Below, one piece after another: positions 18,006 through 26,573 of a stretch of 64,000 nt of DNA. The stretch is from contig NZ_RAZT01000001.1 in the NCBI RefSeq assembly GCF_003626635.1, forward strand, positions 558,001 to 622,000, given 5' to 3'. A model generated the notes under the pieces. It was not told the origin of the DNA and ran no database searches. It saw only the letters and a list, made by a program, of their open reading frames with translations. Origin of the DNA: Micromonospora musae. Lineage in GTDB: Bacteria > Actinomycetota > Actinomycetes > Mycobacteriales > Micromonosporaceae. Each line of letters begins with the position of its first letter. Position 1 is the stretch's first letter. The position numbers were made by a program, and so were the translations under genes.

Positions 18006-19159
18006 CGGGGTGCCTCCTCGGCCGGCGGAAAGCGGTCCGGGGCGAACGGCGTGAGGTCCAGGTCCGTCCGCTGCCCCACGAGGGCCTGGCTGATCAGCTT
18101 CCCGGTTCCGGCGGAGAGGCCGATGCCGGCGCCCTCGTGACCGCAGGCGTGCCAGAGGCCGGGCGCGCGCGGGTCCGCACCGATGACCGGAAGATGATCC
18201 GGGCAGTACGGGCGGAAGCCGAGGTAGGTGCGGATGGCCCGGACCTCCCGGAGCATCGGGAAGAGCGCTATCGCCTTCGCGGCGAGCGTGCCGATGGCGG
18301 GAACGGAGATGCTCCGGTCGAATCCGACGCGTTCCCGGGACGCGCCGATGAGGACGGTGCCGCCGGCGGTGCCCTCGACCACGGGAGAGGTCTGCAGCGC
18401 CGCGTCGGAGCTGGCCACGTCACCGACGTACTCGGCGGCGTAGACCTTGTGCCGGATCGTCCGGGCCGGCAGCGGCTGGGTGACCAGGATGAACCCGCGC
18501 CGGGGCAGTACGGGCACGTGCACCCCGGCGAGGTCGGCGATGCCGCCGGCCCAGGTGCCGGCGGCGTTGAGCACCGCGCCGGCGGTGATGTCGCCCGATG
18601 AGGTCCGCACCCCGGTCACCCGGTCGCCGGCGCGCAGGAACCCGGTCACCTCGGTCCGGGTACGCACCTGCGCGCCGCCGGCCCGCGCCAGCCGCAGCAG
18701 GTGGGCGGCGACCAGCATCGGCTGGACCTGCGCGTCCTGCGGGTAGAAGGCGCCCCCGGCGAGCTGCGGGGCGAGGTGGGGTTCGTAGTCGGGCAGCTCG
18801 GACCGGGTGACGTCGCGGACCTCGACCCCGGCGCGGCGCTGGTGCACGGCGAGGGCGCGCAGGGATGCGACGCCCTGCTCCGAGGCCGCGACGACGAGCC
18901 CGCCCTTGGACTCGAACTCCCAGAGGTCGCCGTGTTCGGCGAGGTCCTCGCGCCAGATCCGCTGCGAGTAGAGGGCCAGGTCGAGTTCGGGGCCGGCCTC
19001 CTTGTCGGAGACCAGCACGTTGCCCTCGCCGGCGCTGGAGGTGCCGCCGGCGATCGCACCGCGCTCGACGACGACCACCCGCAGCCCGGCCAGCGTGGCG
19101 AAGTACGCGCTGGCCGCACCGACCACGCCCGCCCCGACGACCACGAGGTCCACGCTCAC
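18002..19159 (-). CDS. D-hydroxyproline dehydrogenase subunit, DAO-family FAD-dependent oxidoreductase (HcnC/OoxB-like)
   Basis: A 385-residue flavoprotein of the D-amino-acid oxidase (DAO) family, probably the substrate-oxidising subunit. The start is a GTG at 19159 overlapping the GntR stop by four bases. VDLVVVGAGVVGAASAYF at the N-terminus binds FAD ADP; TSSAGEGNVLVSD follows, AVLNAAGTWAGGIADLAG is mid-chain, and HACGHEGAGIGLSAGTGKLI near the C-terminus closes the FAD site. With its small and large partners it would convert cis-4-hydroxy-D-proline to pyrroline-4-hydroxy-2-carboxylate. A role as single-subunit amino-acid oxidase is less likely given the neighbours. Confidence 0.88.
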   Translation of the reverse strand: MSVDLVVVGAGVVGAASAYFATLAGLRVVVVERGAIAGGTSSAGEGNVLVSDKEAGPELDLALYSQRIWREDLAEHGDLWEFESKGGLVVAASEQGVASLRALAVHQRRAGVEVRDVTRSELPDYEPHLAPQLAGGAFYPQDAQVQPMLVAAHLLRLARAGGAQVRTRTEVTGFLRAGDRVTGVRTSSGDITAGAVLNAAGTWAGGIADLAGVHVPVLPRRGFILVTQPLPARTIRHKVYAAEYVGDVASSDAALQTSPVVEGTAGGTVLIGASRERVGFDRSISVPAIGTLAAKAIALFPMLREVRAIRTYLGFRPYCPDHLPVIGADPRAPGLWHACGHEGAGIGLSAGTGKLISQALVGQRTDLDLTPFAPDRFPPAEEAPR

Positions 19160-19839
19160 GGCGTCTCCTCGACACCGCCGGCCCAGAGGCCCCGTACGTG
19201 GCCGATGTGGCGGCGCATCAGCAGTTCGGCGCCGGACGGGTCGCGGGCTTCGACGAGGTCCAGCAGCTCGTGGTGCTCCGCGGCGGAGCGGCCCAGCCGT
19301 CCGCTCTCGAGCAGCGGGGTCAGGCCGAGCAGCCGGGTCCGGGACCGCAGGTCGGAGACGACGTCGACCAGGAAGCGGTTCCCGCTGTAGCCGAGCAGGG
19401 TCAGGTGGAAGACGTGGTCGGCCTCGATGTAGCCGACCAGGTCGCCGCACTCCACCGCGTCGACGATGGCCTGCGCGAGGGCGCGCAGGTCACCGAAGTC
19501 CTCCTTCGGGATCACCGGTACGACGTCGCGCACGGTCGGCGGCTCGATGAGCAGCCGGACCGCGGCGAGGTCGTCGAGGTCCTGCTCGGACATCTCGGTG
19601 ACCCGGAACCCCTTGTTCGCGTGCGTGACGACCAGGCCCGCCTTCACCAGGTCGAGCATGGCCTCACGTACCGGGGTGGGTGAGACGCCGAGCTGCGCGC
19701 CCAGTGCCGGAGCCGAGTAGACGACGCCGGGCTCCAGCTTGCCGGAGATGATCGCCGCCCGGAGCGCCTTCCCGATCCGGTCGCGGAGATTCTCCCTGGG
19801 GCCGATGTCCGGCAGGTCCGGCACGGGCGTCGGGCTCAC
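19156..19839 (-). CDS. GntR family transcriptional regulator (FadR/FCD type)
   Basis: A 227-residue regulator located in the middle of the operon, overlapping both neighbours by four bases. The GTG at 19839 is chosen because of that overlap. The winged helix (about 18-85) reads LRAAIISGKLEPGVVYSAPA, LGVSPTPVREAMLDLVKAGL and VVTHANKGFRV. The effector domain (about 90-220) is of the FCD type: FHLTLLGYSGN and EHHELLDLVEARD carry the His and Asp/Glu that normally bind metal or ligand. It is probably the hydroxyproline-responsive repressor of its own operon. Its binding site could not be identified with certainty. Confidence 0.9.
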   Translation of the reverse strand: MSPTPVPDLPDIGPRENLRDRIGKALRAAIISGKLEPGVVYSAPALGAQLGVSPTPVREAMLDLVKAGLVVTHANKGFRVTEMSEQDLDDLAAVRLLIEPPTVRDVVPVIPKEDFGDLRALAQAIVDAVECGDLVGYIEADHVFHLTLLGYSGNRFLVDVVSDLRSRTRLLGLTPLLESGRLGRSAAEHHELLDLVEARDPSGAELLMRRHIGHVRGLWAGGVEETP

Positions 19840-20837
19840 AGCAGGAACCCCGCCGGGAACGGGTCGGTGGGGTCGAGGTGCAGCTGCGACGTCGCGGTGA
19901 TCCAGGCCCGGCCGGTGATCGACGGCAGCACCGCGGGCCGCGACCCGACAGTGGTGTCGCCGAGCAGCCGCCCGGTGAACCGGGTGCCGATGAACGACTC
20001 GTTGACGAAGTCGTCGCCGACGGCCAGCTCGCCCCGCGCGTGCAGCTGCGCCATCCGGGCGCTGGTGCCGGTGCCGCAGGGCGACCTGTCGAACCAGCCG
20101 GGGTGGATGGCCATGGCGTGCCGCGACAGCTGCGCGGTCGAGCCGGGGGCCTTGAGGTAGACGTGGTGGCAGCCGTTGATGTCGTCGCGCTCGGGGTGCA
20201 CCGGCCGGTCGTGCTCGTTGACCGCCTCCATGATCGCCAGGCCTGCGGCGAGCAGGTCGTCGCCGCGGGAACGGTCGAAGGGCAGGCCCAGCGCCGCCAG
20301 GTCGACGATCGCGTAGAAGTTCCCGCCGAAGGCCATGTCGTACTCGACGGTGCCGAAGCCCGGGACCTCGACCTTGCGGTCCAGCGCGTACGCGAACGAC
20401 GGGACGTTCTGGATGGTGACCGACTCCGCCGCACCGTTGCGTACCGCCACGGACGCGACGACCAGCCCGGCCGGGGTGTCGAGCCGGATCGTGGTGACCG
20501 GCTCGACGACGGGCACCATCCCGGTCTCGACCAGCACCGTCGCCACGCCGATGGTGCCGTGCCCGCACATCGGCAGCAGGCCGGAGACCTCGATGAAGAG
20601 CACGCCGTAGTCGGCGTCGGGTCGGGTCGGCGGTTGCAGGATCGCGCCGCTCATCGCGGCGTGGCCACGGGGTTCGTACATCAGCAGGGTGCGGATGTCG
20701 TCGCTGTTCTCCATGAACCACAGCCGACGCTCGGCCATCGTCGCGCCCGGGATCGTGCCCATGCCACCGACGACGACCCGGGTGGGCATGCCCTCGGTGT
20801 GCGAGTCGACGGCGTGGAAGGTGCGCCGGGACCTCAC
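19836..20837 (-). CDS. 4-hydroxyproline 2-epimerase (proline racemase family)
   Basis: A 333-residue cofactor-independent epimerase. The DSHTEGMPTRVV start, the first catalytic base Cys91 in LLPMCGHGTIG and the second base Cys254 in RSPCGTGTSA are all present. Two Cys are required for racemase/epimerase chemistry, whereas trans-3-hydroxyproline dehydratases replace one, so epimerase is favoured. It should interconvert trans-4-hydroxy-L-proline and cis-4-hydroxy-D-proline, the first step of the pathway. True proline racemase is an alternative, but the deaminase, dehydrogenase and semialdehyde dehydrogenase in the same operon point to hydroxyproline. Four-base overlaps on both sides. Confidence 0.92.
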   Translation of the reverse strand: MRSRRTFHAVDSHTEGMPTRVVVGGMGTIPGATMAERRLWFMENSDDIRTLLMYEPRGHAAMSGAILQPPTRPDADYGVLFIEVSGLLPMCGHGTIGVATVLVETGMVPVVEPVTTIRLDTPAGLVVASVAVRNGAAESVTIQNVPSFAYALDRKVEVPGFGTVEYDMAFGGNFYAIVDLAALGLPFDRSRGDDLLAAGLAIMEAVNEHDRPVHPERDDINGCHHVYLKAPGSTAQLSRHAMAIHPGWFDRSPCGTGTSARMAQLHARGELAVGDDFVNESFIGTRFTGRLLGDTTVGSRPAVLPSITGRAWITATSQLHLDPTDPFPAGFLL

Positions 20838-21739
20838 TTGTAGCCCTTGGCGAGAACGGCCTCGGTGTCGGCGGTGATCCGGGCGGCCACCTCGGCCGGC
20901 AGCGCCAGCCGCGGCGGCCGGCAGGCGCCGCCCTTGCGGCCGGCCAGGTCCATCGACAGCTTGATCGACTGGACGAACTCGGTCTTCGAGTCCCAGCGCA
21001 GCAGCGGGTGCAGGTCCCGGTAGATCGGCACCGCCTTGGCGATGTCGGCGGGGTCGTCCGAGGTGACCAGCCGGTAGAGCTCCACGGTGCTCTCCGGGAT
21101 GGCGTTCGGGTAGCCGGCGATCCAGCCGACCGCGCCGGCGACCCCCAGCTCGAGCAGCACGTCATCCGCGCCGACCAGGAGGTCCAGGCCGGGTGCGAGC
21201 TCGCCGATCTCGTACGCCCGCCGGACGTCGCCGGTGAACTCCTTCACGCCGACGATCAGGCCCTCATGGAACAGCTCGGCGAGCAGCGCGGGGGTCAGGT
21301 CCACCTTGGTGTCGATCGGGTTGTTGTAGGCGACGACCGGCAGGCCGGCGCGGGCGACCTCCCGGTAGTGCTCGACGACCGCCCGGTGGTCGGCGCGGTA
21401 CGCGTTCGGCGGCAGCAGCAGCACCGAGGTGGCGCCGGCGGTGGCGGCCTGCTCGGCCCAGCGGCGGGCCTCGATCGCGCCGTAGGCGGCGACGCCGGGC
21501 ATGACGCCGAATCCGGCCGGGGCGGCCTGGACGGCCGTCTCGACGACCCGTGCCCGCTCCTGCGGGGTCAGCGTCTGGTACTCGCCGAGCGAGCCGTTGG
21601 GGGTCACGCCGTCGCAGCCGCCGGCGGCGAGGAACCGGACGTGCTCGGCGTAGGCGTCGTAGTCGACCGAGAGGTCGTCGTGCAGGGGCAGCGCCGTCGC
21701 GACGTGTACGCCGCGCCACGGCTTGGTGGGGGTGGTCAT
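20834..21739 (-). CDS. 1-pyrroline-4-hydroxy-2-carboxylate deaminase (DapA/DHDPS family)
   Basis: A 301-residue class I aldolase-fold enzyme of the dihydrodipicolinate synthase family. It has GVTPNGSLGEYQTLT (about 44-58), the Tyr138 in VAYNNP and the Schiff-base Lys166 in IVGVKEFTGD. In hydroxyproline operons this family deaminates pyrroline-4-hydroxy-2-carboxylate to 2-oxoglutarate semialdehyde, which the downstream aldehyde dehydrogenase oxidises. It overlaps the epimerase gene by four bases and follows the M24 peptidase by 48 bp. A lysine-biosynthetic role is very unlikely in this setting. Confidence 0.91.
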   Translation of the reverse strand: MTTPTKPWRGVHVATALPLHDDLSVDYDAYAEHVRFLAAGGCDGVTPNGSLGEYQTLTPQERARVVETAVQAAPAGFGVMPGVAAYGAIEARRWAEQAATAGATSVLLLPPNAYRADHRAVVEHYREVARAGLPVVAYNNPIDTKVDLTPALLAELFHEGLIVGVKEFTGDVRRAYEIGELAPGLDLLVGADDVLLELGVAGAVGWIAGYPNAIPESTVELYRLVTSDDPADIAKAVPIYRDLHPLLRWDSKTEFVQSIKLSMDLAGRKGGACRPPRLALPAEVAARITADTEAVLAKGYK

Positions 21740-21787
21740 GCTGTTTCTCCTCAGCGTCGTAGGGGGAACGCGTCGATGGTGGGGGTG

Positions 21788-23116
21788 TCACACGGTCTGG
21801 GCGGCGGTCATCCACTTCTCCAGGCCGTCGGCGTCGAGCGGAAGCGCGCGGGACAGCACCTCGGAGCCGTCCGGGGTGACCAGGATGTCGTCCTCGATCC
21901 GCACGCCGATGCCGCGCAGCTCCGGGGGCACTGTCGTGTCGTGCGCGTGGAAGTAGAGGCCGGGTTCGACGGTGAGCACCATGCCGGGCGCCATGGCCGC
22001 GTCCTGGTACGCCTCCTTGGCGGCGCGGGTGCAGTCGTGCACGTCCAGCCCGAGGTGGTGGCCGATGCCGCAGACCAGGTAGCGCCGGTGGTGCTGCCCG
22101 GTGTCGGAGAGCGCCTCGTCGACGGAGACCGGCAGCAGTCCCCAGTCGGCCAGCCCGTGGGCGATCACCTCCATCGCCGCGTGGTGGAACTCGGTGAAGC
22201 GGCGACCGGTGCCCACCGCGGCCAGCCCGGCCCGGTGGGCACGTTCGACGAGGTCGTGCACCTGCCGCTGGGCCGACGAGAACCGTCCGGAGGCGGGGAA
22301 GGTGCGGGTGACGTCGGCGGTGTAGTAGCTGTTCACCTCGACGCCCATGTCGAGCAGGAGCAGCTCGTCCGGCAGTACCGGGCCGTCGGCGCGCACCCAG
22401 TGCAGGGTGGGCGCGTGCGGCCCGCTGCCGACGATGGTGGCGTAGCCGGGTCCGTTGCCGTGCGCCCGGGCGTACCGGTCGAAGGTGCCCTGCAGCCACC
22501 GCTCCCCCGGCCCCGCGATCGCGGTGGGGAATTCGCGGACCACCGCGGCGAAGCCCTCGACCGTGCGGTCCACCGCCGCGCGGAGCTGGCCGATCTCCCA
22601 CTCGTCCTTGTACATGCGCAGCTCGGCGAGGGTGCGGGCGACCTCGTCGTCGCGGGTCACGTCCTCGGCGAGCTCCTCAAGCGGCCGGACCTCGACGCCA
22701 AGCGCCCGCGCCCAGTCGTCGAGGCCGGGCGCCGCCCCCACCCACAGCTCCCCGTAGCGGGCGTCGGAGAAGAATCGGGGGTCGCCGGGGTAGGCGGGCG
22801 GCGGTAGGTAGAGGGTGGGGTGGCCGTCGCGGAGCACCACCGTGGCGTTCTCCACCGCGCAGCCGGTGGTCCAGTAGAAGTCGCTGTCCGGGCGGAAGTC
22901 GTACGCCGTGTCGTTGCTGCGTACGGGCGCCTCCCCCGCGCTCAGCACGATGGTCCGGCCGGGCAGCGCCTCGGCGAGCCGGGCCCGGTGGGCGGCGGCG
23001 GCCTCGGCGGCGCCCGCGACGACCGGTGGGGTCCGGTCGGGTACGTCCCATCCCGTCGCCAGGTACTGCGTGAACGCCGGGATCTCGGAGAGCTTCGGCG
23101 GTCTACCGGTGCGCAT
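21788..23116 (-). CDS. M24 family Xaa-Pro aminopeptidase (aminopeptidase P-like)
   Basis: A 442-residue metallopeptidase, about the length of E. coli aminopeptidase P. Residues 40-180 are the creatinase-like N-domain (FRPDSDFYWTTG). The pita-bread catalytic domain has all five metal ligands: Asp256 (LLLDMG), Asp268 (YTADVTRTF), His353 (GIGHHLGLDVHD), Glu384 (TVEPGLY) and Glu408 (VRIEDD). It removes an N-terminal residue that precedes proline or hydroxyproline and has no signal peptide. It overlaps the S33 hydrolase upstream by 14 bases and heads into the hydroxyproline genes, so it likely supplies Pro/Hyp-ended peptides intracellularly. Confidence 0.92.
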   Translation of the reverse strand: MRTGRPPKLSEIPAFTQYLATGWDVPDRTPPVVAGAAEAAAAHRARLAEALPGRTIVLSAGEAPVRSNDTAYDFRPDSDFYWTTGCAVENATVVLRDGHPTLYLPPPAYPGDPRFFSDARYGELWVGAAPGLDDWARALGVEVRPLEELAEDVTRDDEVARTLAELRMYKDEWEIGQLRAAVDRTVEGFAAVVREFPTAIAGPGERWLQGTFDRYARAHGNGPGYATIVGSGPHAPTLHWVRADGPVLPDELLLLDMGVEVNSYYTADVTRTFPASGRFSSAQRQVHDLVERAHRAGLAAVGTGRRFTEFHHAAMEVIAHGLADWGLLPVSVDEALSDTGQHHRRYLVCGIGHHLGLDVHDCTRAAKEAYQDAAMAPGMVLTVEPGLYFHAHDTTVPPELRGIGVRIEDDILVTPDGSEVLSRALPLDADGLEKWMTAAQTV

Positions 23117-24458
23117 CGGGGGTTCCTTCCTGCCGGGTGTCGTGCGGGGCGGTCGCGGCGCCGCGCTGGTCGGGAATGCCTCCGCCGCTCTCGCGGACCA
23201 GCTGGGTCAGCCGGGCGAAGACCCGCTCGTCCTCGCGGACGCCGTCGTGCTCGTACTCGTTGGTGATCCAGGTCCGGATGTTGCCGACGCGGGACGCGGT
23301 GTCGAGTTGCAGGCCGGCGTCGACGTACATGTCGTCGTGGTAGACCGCGGCGGCGACCGGGATCTCGTTGGCGGCCAGCCGGTCCGGGTCGTAGAGCGGC
23401 GGCCATTGGGCCCGGGTGGCGAGCAGCTCGACGGCGGCGCGGAACGGGCGCAGCTCGGCGATCTCCTCGAACATCCAGGGGTAGATCATCTCGCCGGTGA
23501 AGAGCAGGGGCCTGGCGTCCTGGGCGAACTGCGGGTGCCTGTCGTGTTCGGCCTGGGCCGCCCAGCCGGTGGCGGTGTTCCCGTGCGCGTAGATGCTCTC
23601 GTGCAGGGCTGCGAAGAGCGGGTTGTCGCTGTACGACGTGCGGGCCAGCACCTCGTGCAGGAACGTGGTCGACAGCTCGTCGGCGGAGAACGCCTCGTCG
23701 AGCAGCCAGTGCAGCCGCTCGTTGCCGGGCTTCATGCCGAGGTCCAGGCCGAGCGTCTGGAACCGGCGGACGGTGAGCAGGTCGCCGTCGGGCAGCCGGA
23801 CGTCCCCTGCGGCCAGCCGGTCGGCGATCCGGGCGACCTGCGCGACCTGGTGCGGATAGCGCTGGAAGAACTGCCGGTTCTTGCCCTCGACGCGGGGGTA
23901 GGTGCGCCGGTAGACCTCGGCCGCCGACGGGTCGAGACCGGGCAGGCCACCGGTGACGTAGCAGGCGTGCAGGCCTTCGGGGGCGTTCGACAGGTAGGTC
24001 AGGGTGAGGAAGCCGCCGTACGACTGCCCGAGGGTGGACCAGCGCCGGCCGCCGAAGACGGTCTTCCGCAGGTGCTCGTGGTCGGCCACGATCGAGTCGG
24101 CCCGGAAGCAGGCGAGGTAGGCGGCCGCCTGCTCGGCGCTGGTGAACGCGCTCATCCGGCGGCCGTCGATGCGGGTGCTGCGGCCGGTGCCGCGCTGGTC
24201 GACGAGGACGACGCGGTGCTCGCGCAGCGCCCGGTCGAGCCACCCGGACCGGGTGAGCGGGCGGGGGCCCTTTCCGCCGGGCCCGCCCTGCAGGTAGACC
24301 AGGCACGGCAGGTCCTCGCCGTTACGTACCGGGTCGACGATCTCCCGGGCGAAGATCTGGATGGTGCCGCGCGCCGGATCGGACCAGTCCAGCGGAGCGT
24401 CGCTGACGTGGTCCCGGACGCGCATGCCAGGGAGGGTGTAGGTCGCGGTGACGGTCAT
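23103..24458 (-). CDS. Proline iminopeptidase-like alpha/beta hydrolase (S33)
   Basis: A 451-residue hydrolase, first gene of the operon. It has QGGPGGKG (57-64, oxyanion loop), VLVDQRGTGRST and the nucleophile elbow TLGQSYGGFL with Ser146. GGPG plus DQRG.G.S is the pattern of prolyl aminopeptidases, which release N-terminal proline or hydroxyproline. No signal peptide is visible, so it should act in the cytoplasm on imported peptides. Together with the M24 enzyme it would free hydroxyproline from X-Hyp and Hyp-X peptides. The final His is expected near the C-terminus but I did not locate it with certainty. Confidence 0.85.
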   Translation of the reverse strand: MTVTATYTLPGMRVRDHVSDAPLDWSDPARGTIQIFAREIVDPVRNGEDLPCLVYLQGGPGGKGPRPLTRSGWLDRALREHRVVLVDQRGTGRSTRIDGRRMSAFTSAEQAAAYLACFRADSIVADHEHLRKTVFGGRRWSTLGQSYGGFLTLTYLSNAPEGLHACYVTGGLPGLDPSAAEVYRRTYPRVEGKNRQFFQRYPHQVAQVARIADRLAAGDVRLPDGDLLTVRRFQTLGLDLGMKPGNERLHWLLDEAFSADELSTTFLHEVLARTSYSDNPLFAALHESIYAHGNTATGWAAQAEHDRHPQFAQDARPLLFTGEMIYPWMFEEIAELRPFRAAVELLATRAQWPPLYDPDRLAANEIPVAAAVYHDDMYVDAGLQLDTASRVGNIRTWITNEYEHDGVREDERVFARLTQLVRESGGGIPDQRGAATAPHDTRQEGTPDAHR

Positions 24459-24611
24459 CGGCTTCTCTCTTCCGCGGTGCCGGTCGACCGTGGACGGCCC
24501 TCGACGAGGCGGCTTGCGCCTCGTGCGGCACCGCGCCGACCTGGGGGCACGGGCCCTACATGCGCCGCTGCGGGGTCGGCAGCGCTCGCAGTAGGGTGTG
24601 CCATTGCACTG

Positions 24612-24640
24612 ACCCTAATGTGAAAGCCAGTCGCTGCCAA
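24612..24640 (-). promoter_or_regulatory. Candidate promoter of the hydroxyproline operon
   Basis: On the minus strand TTGGCA (24635-24640) and TAGGGT (24612-24617) are separated by 17 bp, about 155 bp upstream of the first operon gene, inside the 273-bp gap that separates it from the GGT gene. Visual match only. Confidence 0.35.
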
Positions 24641-24731
24641 GAGCAGGCACCACGCGTGACCCGCCGCAGCCGGACGACAGCGGGCCGCGAGGGCGCGGCG
24701 ACGGCAGACACCGTCGCCGCGGCCCCCCGGG

Positions 24732-26537
24732 TCAGTGCTGCGGCCACCTCCCGACGACCGCCGCGGCGCCGCCACCACGACGGACCGGCTCGGCCGCGGC
24801 GACCATCCGACCGTTGCGCAGAAGCTCGATCCCGGTCGCGGCGCCGAGCTCCGCGGTGGAGGCGAGGACATGCCCCGGCGGCAGATCGTCGGCGTAGGCG
24901 GTGATGAAGGCCGGCTCGGCCTGGGTGCTGGCGCCGTTGCGCTGCGACGCCCGCGGCGCGGCCAGCGCCTGCGGCAGGCTCATACCGAGGTCGATCCGGT
25001 TGACCAGCATCTGCAGGACGGTGGTGATGATCGTCGCGCCGCCGGGAGTGCCGACGGCGAGGAACGGCCGCCCGTCGGCCAGCACGATGGTGGGCGCCAT
25101 CGAGCTGCGCGGCCGCTTGCCCGGCGCCGGCAGGTTCGGGTCCGGCGCGCTGCCCTGGGTCGGCGCGAAGTTGAAGTCGGTGAGCTCGTTGTTGAGCAGG
25201 AAGCCTCGGCCCGGTACGACCATGCCGTTGCCGCCGGTCGCCTCGATCGTCAGCGTGTACTCGACGACGTTGCCCCACCGGTCGGCCACGGTGAGGTTCG
25301 TGGTGCTCTTGCGGTCGTCGCGGGTGTCGGCGGCCGGCGCGGCCGAGCAGCCGCCGTAGGCGCCGTCGGGAACGCCGGGCGCGACCGGTTTGGGCAGCGC
25401 CGCCGCGGCGTCGATCAGGCAGGCCCGTTCCTTGGCGTACCCGTCCCGGAGCAGCTCGCGCAGGACGCCCGATGGGGTGTGGTCGCCCACGTAACGGTTA
25501 CGGTCGGCGAAGGCGAGCGCGCTGGCCTCCAGGTAGTGGTGCATCGCCTGGGCCACCGACATCGACCGCAGGTCGTAGCGCTCGAGGATGTTGAGCGCCT
25601 CCCCCACCGCGACGCCGCCGCTGGAGGGGGTGGACATGCCGTACACCTCGAGACCGCGGTACTCCGACCGGGTCGGCGCGGGGAAGCGCGTGCGGTAGCC
25701 GGCGAGGTCGGCGGTGGTCATCCCGGCCGGGCGGATCGGGTACGGCCACGCCCCGACCGGCCGCGCCGAGAGCGGCGGGTGCTGCACCGTGGCGGCCAGG
25801 TCGCGCCCGACCTCGCCCCGGTAGAACACGTCGGTGCCGCGCTTGGCGATCAGCCGGTACGTGTCGGCGAGGTCCCGGTTGCGGAAGGTGCTGCCGACCG
25901 CCGGCGGCTGGCCGCCGGGCAGGTAGAGCGCGCTGGTGGAGCTGAACTGGCCGAACGCGTTGCGGTTCGCCGCGATCTGGCTGGCGAAGGTCTCGTCGAC
26001 GGTGAAGCCCTTCTCGGCCACCCGTGCGGCGGGGGTCAGCAGCTGCGCCAGCGACCGGCTGCCCCAGCGGGCCAGCGCATCCCGCCAGGTGAGCAGCGTG
26101 CCGGGCACGCCGACCGAGAGGCCGCTGATCCGGGCCTCGTCGAACGCGTACGGCTGCCCGGTGGCCGGGTTGGTGAAGCTGGTGGCGGTCATCGAGGCCG
26201 GCGCCGCCTCGCGGCCGTCGATGGTGTGCACCCGTCTGGTCCTGGCGTCGTAGTAGACGAAGAAGCCACCGCCGCCGACACCCGCGGAGAACGGTTCGGT
26301 CACGCCGAGCGTCGCCGCGGCCGCGACCGCCGCGTCGACCGCGTTGCCGCCGCGGCGCAGCACGTCCAGCCCGACGGCGGTCGCCGTCTCGTCGACAGTG
26401 GAGACCGCGCCGCCGTAGCCGACGGCCACCGGCTCCTTCGGTGGCTCGGCCGGCTTCGCCGCCTGGGCGGGAACAGCCGCTCCGGCGGCCATTGTGGCCA
26501 GGGCGATGGTCGCGGTGAAGAGGAGTCGTGGTCTCAT
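24732..26537 (-). CDS. ggt: Gamma-glutamyltransferase
   Basis: A 601-residue exported Ntn-hydrolase that cleaves or transfers gamma-glutamyl groups, for example of glutathione. A signal peptide covers about residues 1-26. Conserved segments are RRGGNAVDAAVAAAATLGV, EPFSAGVGGGGFFVYYD, DGREAAPASMT and STPSSGGVAVGEALNIL. The autoprocessing and catalytic Thr is Thr412 in RKSTTNLTVAD, so a large subunit of about 411 residues and a small one of about 190 are expected. GTPGGATIITTVLQ supports the small-subunit fold. It is 273 bp upstream of the peptidase operon on the same strand and 36 bp after the CHAT gene. It may join peptide or glutathione turnover, but shared regulation is not shown. Confidence 0.94.
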   Translation of the reverse strand: MRPRLLFTATIALATMAAGAAVPAQAAKPAEPPKEPVAVGYGGAVSTVDETATAVGLDVLRRGGNAVDAAVAAAATLGVTEPFSAGVGGGGFFVYYDARTRRVHTIDGREAAPASMTATSFTNPATGQPYAFDEARISGLSVGVPGTLLTWRDALARWGSRSLAQLLTPAARVAEKGFTVDETFASQIAANRNAFGQFSSTSALYLPGGQPPAVGSTFRNRDLADTYRLIAKRGTDVFYRGEVGRDLAATVQHPPLSARPVGAWPYPIRPAGMTTADLAGYRTRFPAPTRSEYRGLEVYGMSTPSSGGVAVGEALNILERYDLRSMSVAQAMHHYLEASALAFADRNRYVGDHTPSGVLRELLRDGYAKERACLIDAAAALPKPVAPGVPDGAYGGCSAAPAADTRDDRKSTTNLTVADRWGNVVEYTLTIEATGGNGMVVPGRGFLLNNELTDFNFAPTQGSAPDPNLPAPGKRPRSSMAPTIVLADGRPFLAVGTPGGATIITTVLQMLVNRIDLGMSLPQALAAPRASQRNGASTQAEPAFITAYADDLPPGHVLASTAELGAATGIELLRNGRMVAAAEPVRRGGGAAAVVGRWPQH

Positions 26538-26573
26538 GTGGCCTCCGGGGATCGACGCACGCGGACCCTCTGC

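Noticed and set aside
24501..24731. A riboswitch before the hydroxyproline operon
   Set aside because: No conserved riboswitch core can be recognised; a protein regulator is encoded in the operon.
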